A stretch of 44,734 bases of DNA from Chloroflexota bacterium. Lineage in GTDB: Bacteria > Chloroflexota > Chloroflexia > Chloroflexales > Roseiflexaceae. Location: contig JAGWYG010000020.1 of the NCBI GenBank assembly GCA_018969485.1, positions 1 to 44,734 on the forward strand, in the 5' to 3' direction. Below, piece by piece: positions 42,469 through 44,734 of the stretch (position 1 is its first letter; the number at the start of each line of letters is the position of its first letter). Made by a program: the position numbers and the translations under genes. The notes beneath the pieces were generated by a model. It searched no databases and was not told where the DNA came from. It saw only the letters and a list, made by a program, of their open reading frames with translations.

Positions 42469-42477
42469 TGGTATACT
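42469..42477 (+). promoter_or_regulatory. Extended -10 element before the acidic unknown gene
   Basis: TGG followed by TATACT (42472-42477). No clear -35 box. The start codon at 42621 lies 143 bases downstream, so the leader is moderately long. Confidence 0.45.
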
Positions 42478-42620
42478 GACGCCGTGGTGGTGTACGGAAT
42501 GCATTGGCCCTCGCGTGGTGCGACGGGTGCGGGTCGGCCCGACCGGCAAACGCACAGGCCGGAGCCAATCGGCGTGTGCAATCGCCGGAAACAGACATGG
42601 TACAAGGAGCAAGGCAGGCA

Positions 42621-43271
42621 ATGGCTGAGCGGAACGACATGACCGAGATCGATCTGCTCGTCGGGTCGATGTGCACGACATCGCCCAAAGAAGACCGTGA
42701 GACCTACGAGGAAGAGCAGTCCTGGTTGAGCGACATTCAGGAACTGTTGCTCGAGGAAGGAATCGAAGTCGATCTATTGTCGCGACCCGGCGTAGAGATC
42801 TGGGAGGGGGGCATCGCCCGCTTCAACGATCTGTACAGCCTGCGGCTGGCCGCAGCCCGTCTTGAGGAAGGGCATGGCGTCGGCGAACTGCCCGACGTCG
42901 ACGATGTCGAGACGCCTGACCCGGTGCTGGTGGCGATCTTCGAGGGGACAAAGCCGACGCGGTTTGCGCATCTGATCAATCACCAGGGCGAGGGTGGCTA
43001 CTATCTGCCGGTTGACTTTCCCGAGCCGATCTGGATCGAGTTCGGCGATGATGAGGAGTTCGACGACGAAGAGTCGTCTGATGACGAGCCGGAAGACATG
43101 GTGGTAAGCTTCGGCTCGTCGGTGGGCCTGCAGCGCGAGCTCCTCGAGCTCGAATCGCTCCTGCAGCGTGACGGCGTACCTGCCGAGCACCGCATCGTGC
43201 GGTGCCTGCGCGTATTGCGCAACGCCGCCGATCAGAGTGTGGCCAACGAGCTGCCGATCACAGTCTGGTGA
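42621..43271 (+). CDS. Acidic protein of unknown function
   Basis: 216-residue protein not recognised. It is very acidic, with a run of Asp/Glu/Ser at about 138-157 (GDDEEFDDEESSDDEPED) between two ordered parts. The N-terminal part includes EIDLLVGSMCTTSPKEDR, an EGIEVDLLSRPGVEIWEGG segment and LVAIFEGTKPTRFAHLI; the C-terminal part is helical (LQRELLELESLLQRDGV). No membrane segment or signal is visible. ATG 42621 is chosen because AAGGAG and a second AGG-rich element precede it; a longer frame to 42504 lacks support. It is preceded by mobile-looking DNA and followed by stem-loops, so it appears to be a stand-alone gene. Confidence 0.8.
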   Translation: MAERNDMTEIDLLVGSMCTTSPKEDRETYEEEQSWLSDIQELLLEEGIEVDLLSRPGVEIWEGGIARFNDLYSLRLAAARLEEGHGVGELPDVDDVETPDPVLVAIFEGTKPTRFAHLINHQGEGGYYLPVDFPEPIWIEFGDDEEFDDEESSDDEPEDMVVSFGSSVGLQRELLELESLLQRDGVPAEHRIVRCLRVLRNAADQSVANELPITVW

Positions 43272-43354
43272 CATCGCAAGGGGTGTCACGCCCGCGCCAG
43301 CATGGGCGTCTCGGAGCACGCGAGACGCCCCGAACCGGCCGATGACGGCCGGTT
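43268..43354 (+). terminator. Three consecutive stem-loops after the acidic gene
   Basis: GTGACA/TGTCAC (43268-43273 and 43284-43289), GGGCGTCTCG/CGAGACGCCC (43304-43313 and 43321-43330) and AACCGGCC/GGCCGGTT (43333-43340 and 43347-43354). The first overlaps the stop codon. The second has a perfect 10-base stem. No long T-run follows, so the set is either a terminator for this gene or a structured end. Confidence 0.6.
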
Positions 43355-43565
43355 GCTCCTCGCTCGTTGCGGCCCGAGATGCCGCGCATCCTGTGGTGGC
43401 GCCGCTCCCGCCAGCACGATTGTCGCCAGGCGAAACTCCCGATGCATCGGGCGCCTGTGCCTGAAGCGGCCGGTTGTATGATCCCGGTCGCCCGTCCGCC
43501 ATCACCGCGGGCGACGCCTGCTACCAGCACGGTCCACCGCATGGTGTGGTGGACGAGGAGATATC

Positions 43566-44734
43566 GTGAGTCCCGAACGATTACAAAAAGTCCTGGCGAC
43601 AGTGGGGGTCGCCTCGCGCCGTGATTGCGAGCTGCTCATCGCCGAAGGGCGCGTGATGGTGAATGGCCGTGTGGTCACCATCCCCGGCACGCGGGTGGAC
43701 CCCGAGACCGACGAGATCACCGTCGATGGCACGGTGCTCGGTCGTGCCGAACCGCGGACCTATGTGGTGCTGCACAAGCCAGAGAACGTCGTCTCAACCG
43801 TTGACGATCCCCAGGGACGACCGACGGTGATCGATCTGGTCGATGTCCCGGCGCGGGTGTTTCCGGTCGGTCGGCTTGATCTCGACAGTGAAGGATTGCT
43901 GATCCTGACTGACGATGGCGAGTTGACGCAGCGCCTGACGCATCCGCGGTTCAACATCGAGAAAGAGTATCGAGTCCTGCTCGATCGTGCACCTGACGAG
44001 GATGTGATTCGTGAGTGGCGCGAGGGCGTGCTGCTCGAAGGTGAGCCGACGGCGCCAGCCTGGGTGGAGCTCCTGACCATCACTGACGACGGCGCGTGGG
44101 TCAGGGTCGTGCTGCGCGAGGGCCGGAAGCGCCAGATTCGCGCGGTCGCGCAACTGCTGGGATACATGGTCCTGCGCCTGATCCGTGTGCGTGAGGGGCC
44201 GTTGCGCCTGGGTGATCTGCCGTCGGGAACATGGCGACGGCTGTCTGATGATGAGGTCGCTGCGCTGTACGCGCACGCGGCGGAACTGGAGCGTGAGAAG
44301 TTGTCCGAAGATCGACGTGAGGAGCGCGCTGCACGGCGCGACCGGATCCGGCGCGTGGTGCGCCCCGGCCAGCGGGCTGTGCCTGCGAGCGCTGATGAGG
44401 ATCCGACCCGGGAGGCCGATGCCCTGACTGCGTATGATGATGATGTGGCGCCGTTGCCCGTCGTCGAATCAGGTGCTGCATCGCCCCAGATGGCGGCGCC
44501 CGCCGCGGATGACCAACCGGCGCCCGATGGTATCGTGGATGCCGACGATGATGCGTCGCATGCGGCCGAGCCTGATGATGCTGGTGATGACGACGATGAG
44601 CAGCCCTCGTCGACCCGTGCGCCGTCGCGGCGTGAGGGCGGCTACGGCAGCCCGCGGCGCGAGGGCGGCTACGGCGGCCCGCGGCGCGACGATGGCCCGC
44701 GGCGCGAGGGTGGCTTCGGTGGCCCGCGACGCGA
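43566..44734 (+). CDS. rluB: RluB-type 23S rRNA pseudouridine synthase with disordered tail (3' truncated)
   Basis: Pseudouridine synthase of the RsuA/RluB family that modifies rRNA. An S4 RNA-binding domain is at residues about 3-60 (RLQKVLATVGVASRRD). The catalytic Asp105 sits in VGRLDLDSEGLLILTDDGEL; KEYRVLLD, EGRKRQIRAV and LIRVREGPLRLGDLPSGTWR complete the catalytic domain. From about residue 250 the chain becomes a low-complexity tail: a charged helix, then Asp/Ala/Pro-rich acidic sequence, then RREGGYG-type repeats that run off the window, so the protein is incomplete here. GTG is supported by GAGGAG five bases upstream. RluB versus another RsuA-family member is not certain. Confidence 0.92.
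   Translation, partial: MSPERLQKVLATVGVASRRDCELLIAEGRVMVNGRVVTIPGTRVDPETDEITVDGTVLGRAEPRTYVVLHKPENVVSTVDDPQGRPTVIDLVDVPARVFPVGRLDLDSEGLLILTDDGELTQRLTHPRFNIEKEYRVLLDRAPDEDVIREWREGVLLEGEPTAPAWVELLTITDDGAWVRVVLREGRKRQIRAVAQLLGYMVLRLIRVREGPLRLGDLPSGTWRRLSDDEVAALYAHAAELEREKLSEDRREERAARRDRIRRVVRPGQRAVPASADEDPTREADALTAYDDDVAPLPVVESGAASPQMAAPAADDQPAPDGIVDADDDASHAAEPDDAGDDDDEQPSSTRAPSRREGGYGSPRREGGYGGPRRDDGPRREGGFGGPRR
44628..44734 (+). repeat. RGG-like tail repeats of the pseudouridine synthase
   Basis: In-frame units of about 27 bases code for RREGGYGSP, RREGGYGGP, RRDDGP and RREGGFGGP before the window ends. The pattern matches RNA-binding RGG/YGG boxes. The total number of units cannot be known here. 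Confidence 0.9.

Noticed and set aside
42035-42688. Minus-strand frames across 42.0-42.7 kb as possible genes
   Set aside because: Several frames overlap in all phases, none has a ribosome site or motif, and they cross the promoter and start of the acidic gene.

Overview
This is a high-GC, gene-dense chromosomal window with short gaps, many overlapping start and stop codons, and clear sigma70-type promoters. Gene content suggests a member of the Chloroflexota, probably class Chloroflexia: sugar ABC uptake next to Gfo/Idh/MocA oxidoreductases and ThuA, a sortase with its own substrate in an organism that also carries a fused membrane/spermidine-synthase protein, DUF2723, gltB and a SEC-C type SecA. 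This placement is inferred from gene content and was not tested by any search.

Layout. 1-8.4 kb (+): the end of a sugar ABC importer (permease, lipoprotein binding protein), a membrane/spermidine-synthase fusion, a hydroxyisobutyrate-dehydrogenase-type reductase, a Gfo/Idh/MocA oxidoreductase and a LysA-like PLP decarboxylase. 8.5-10.8 kb (+): two tandem paralogues, each with an N-terminal coiled coil, an internal Tat-like signal and a Gly-rich beta-repeat domain. 10.9-14.1 kb (+): a GH3 glycosidase, a DinB-like protein and a ThuA-domain protein, closed by a strong hairpin. 14.3-18.5 kb (-): a sortase, its probable LPETS-bearing stalk protein with a perfect 18-bp tandem array, a second Gfo/Idh/MocA protein and an HD-domain hydrolase. 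18.6-27.2 kb (-): a compact seven-gene unit, secA - gpmI - BtpA-like barrel - folD-like - udk - methyltransferase - GT4 glycosyltransferase. 27.4-29.4 kb (+): a DUF2723 membrane protein and a gamma-carbonic anhydrase, whose 3' end overlaps an OmpR-type regulator on the opposite strand. 30.2-35.4 kb: an empty stretch with a good promoter and a long leader ahead of gltB. 35.4-41.5 kb: comF (-), then valS, an epimerase, an SDR and a cupin (+). 41.6-42.6 kb: tRNA-Gly(CCC) with its own promoter and a decayed transposase-like remnant. 42.6-44.7 kb: an acidic protein of unknown function, stem-loops and an rluB-type pseudouridine synthase with an RGG-like tail that runs off the window.

How the genes work together. 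The first 14 kb looks like uptake and oxidative breakdown of sugars or sugar derivatives. The central minus-strand block joins essential functions (protein export, glycolysis, pyrimidine salvage) with two less understood enzymes: a BtpA-like barrel and a FolD homologue that lacks the catalytic lysine. The sortase pair and the two repeat proteins point to an elaborated cell surface. The most promising leads are the sortase/LPETS cassette, the lysine-less FolD, the paired repeat proteins and the RGG-tailed pseudouridine synthase.
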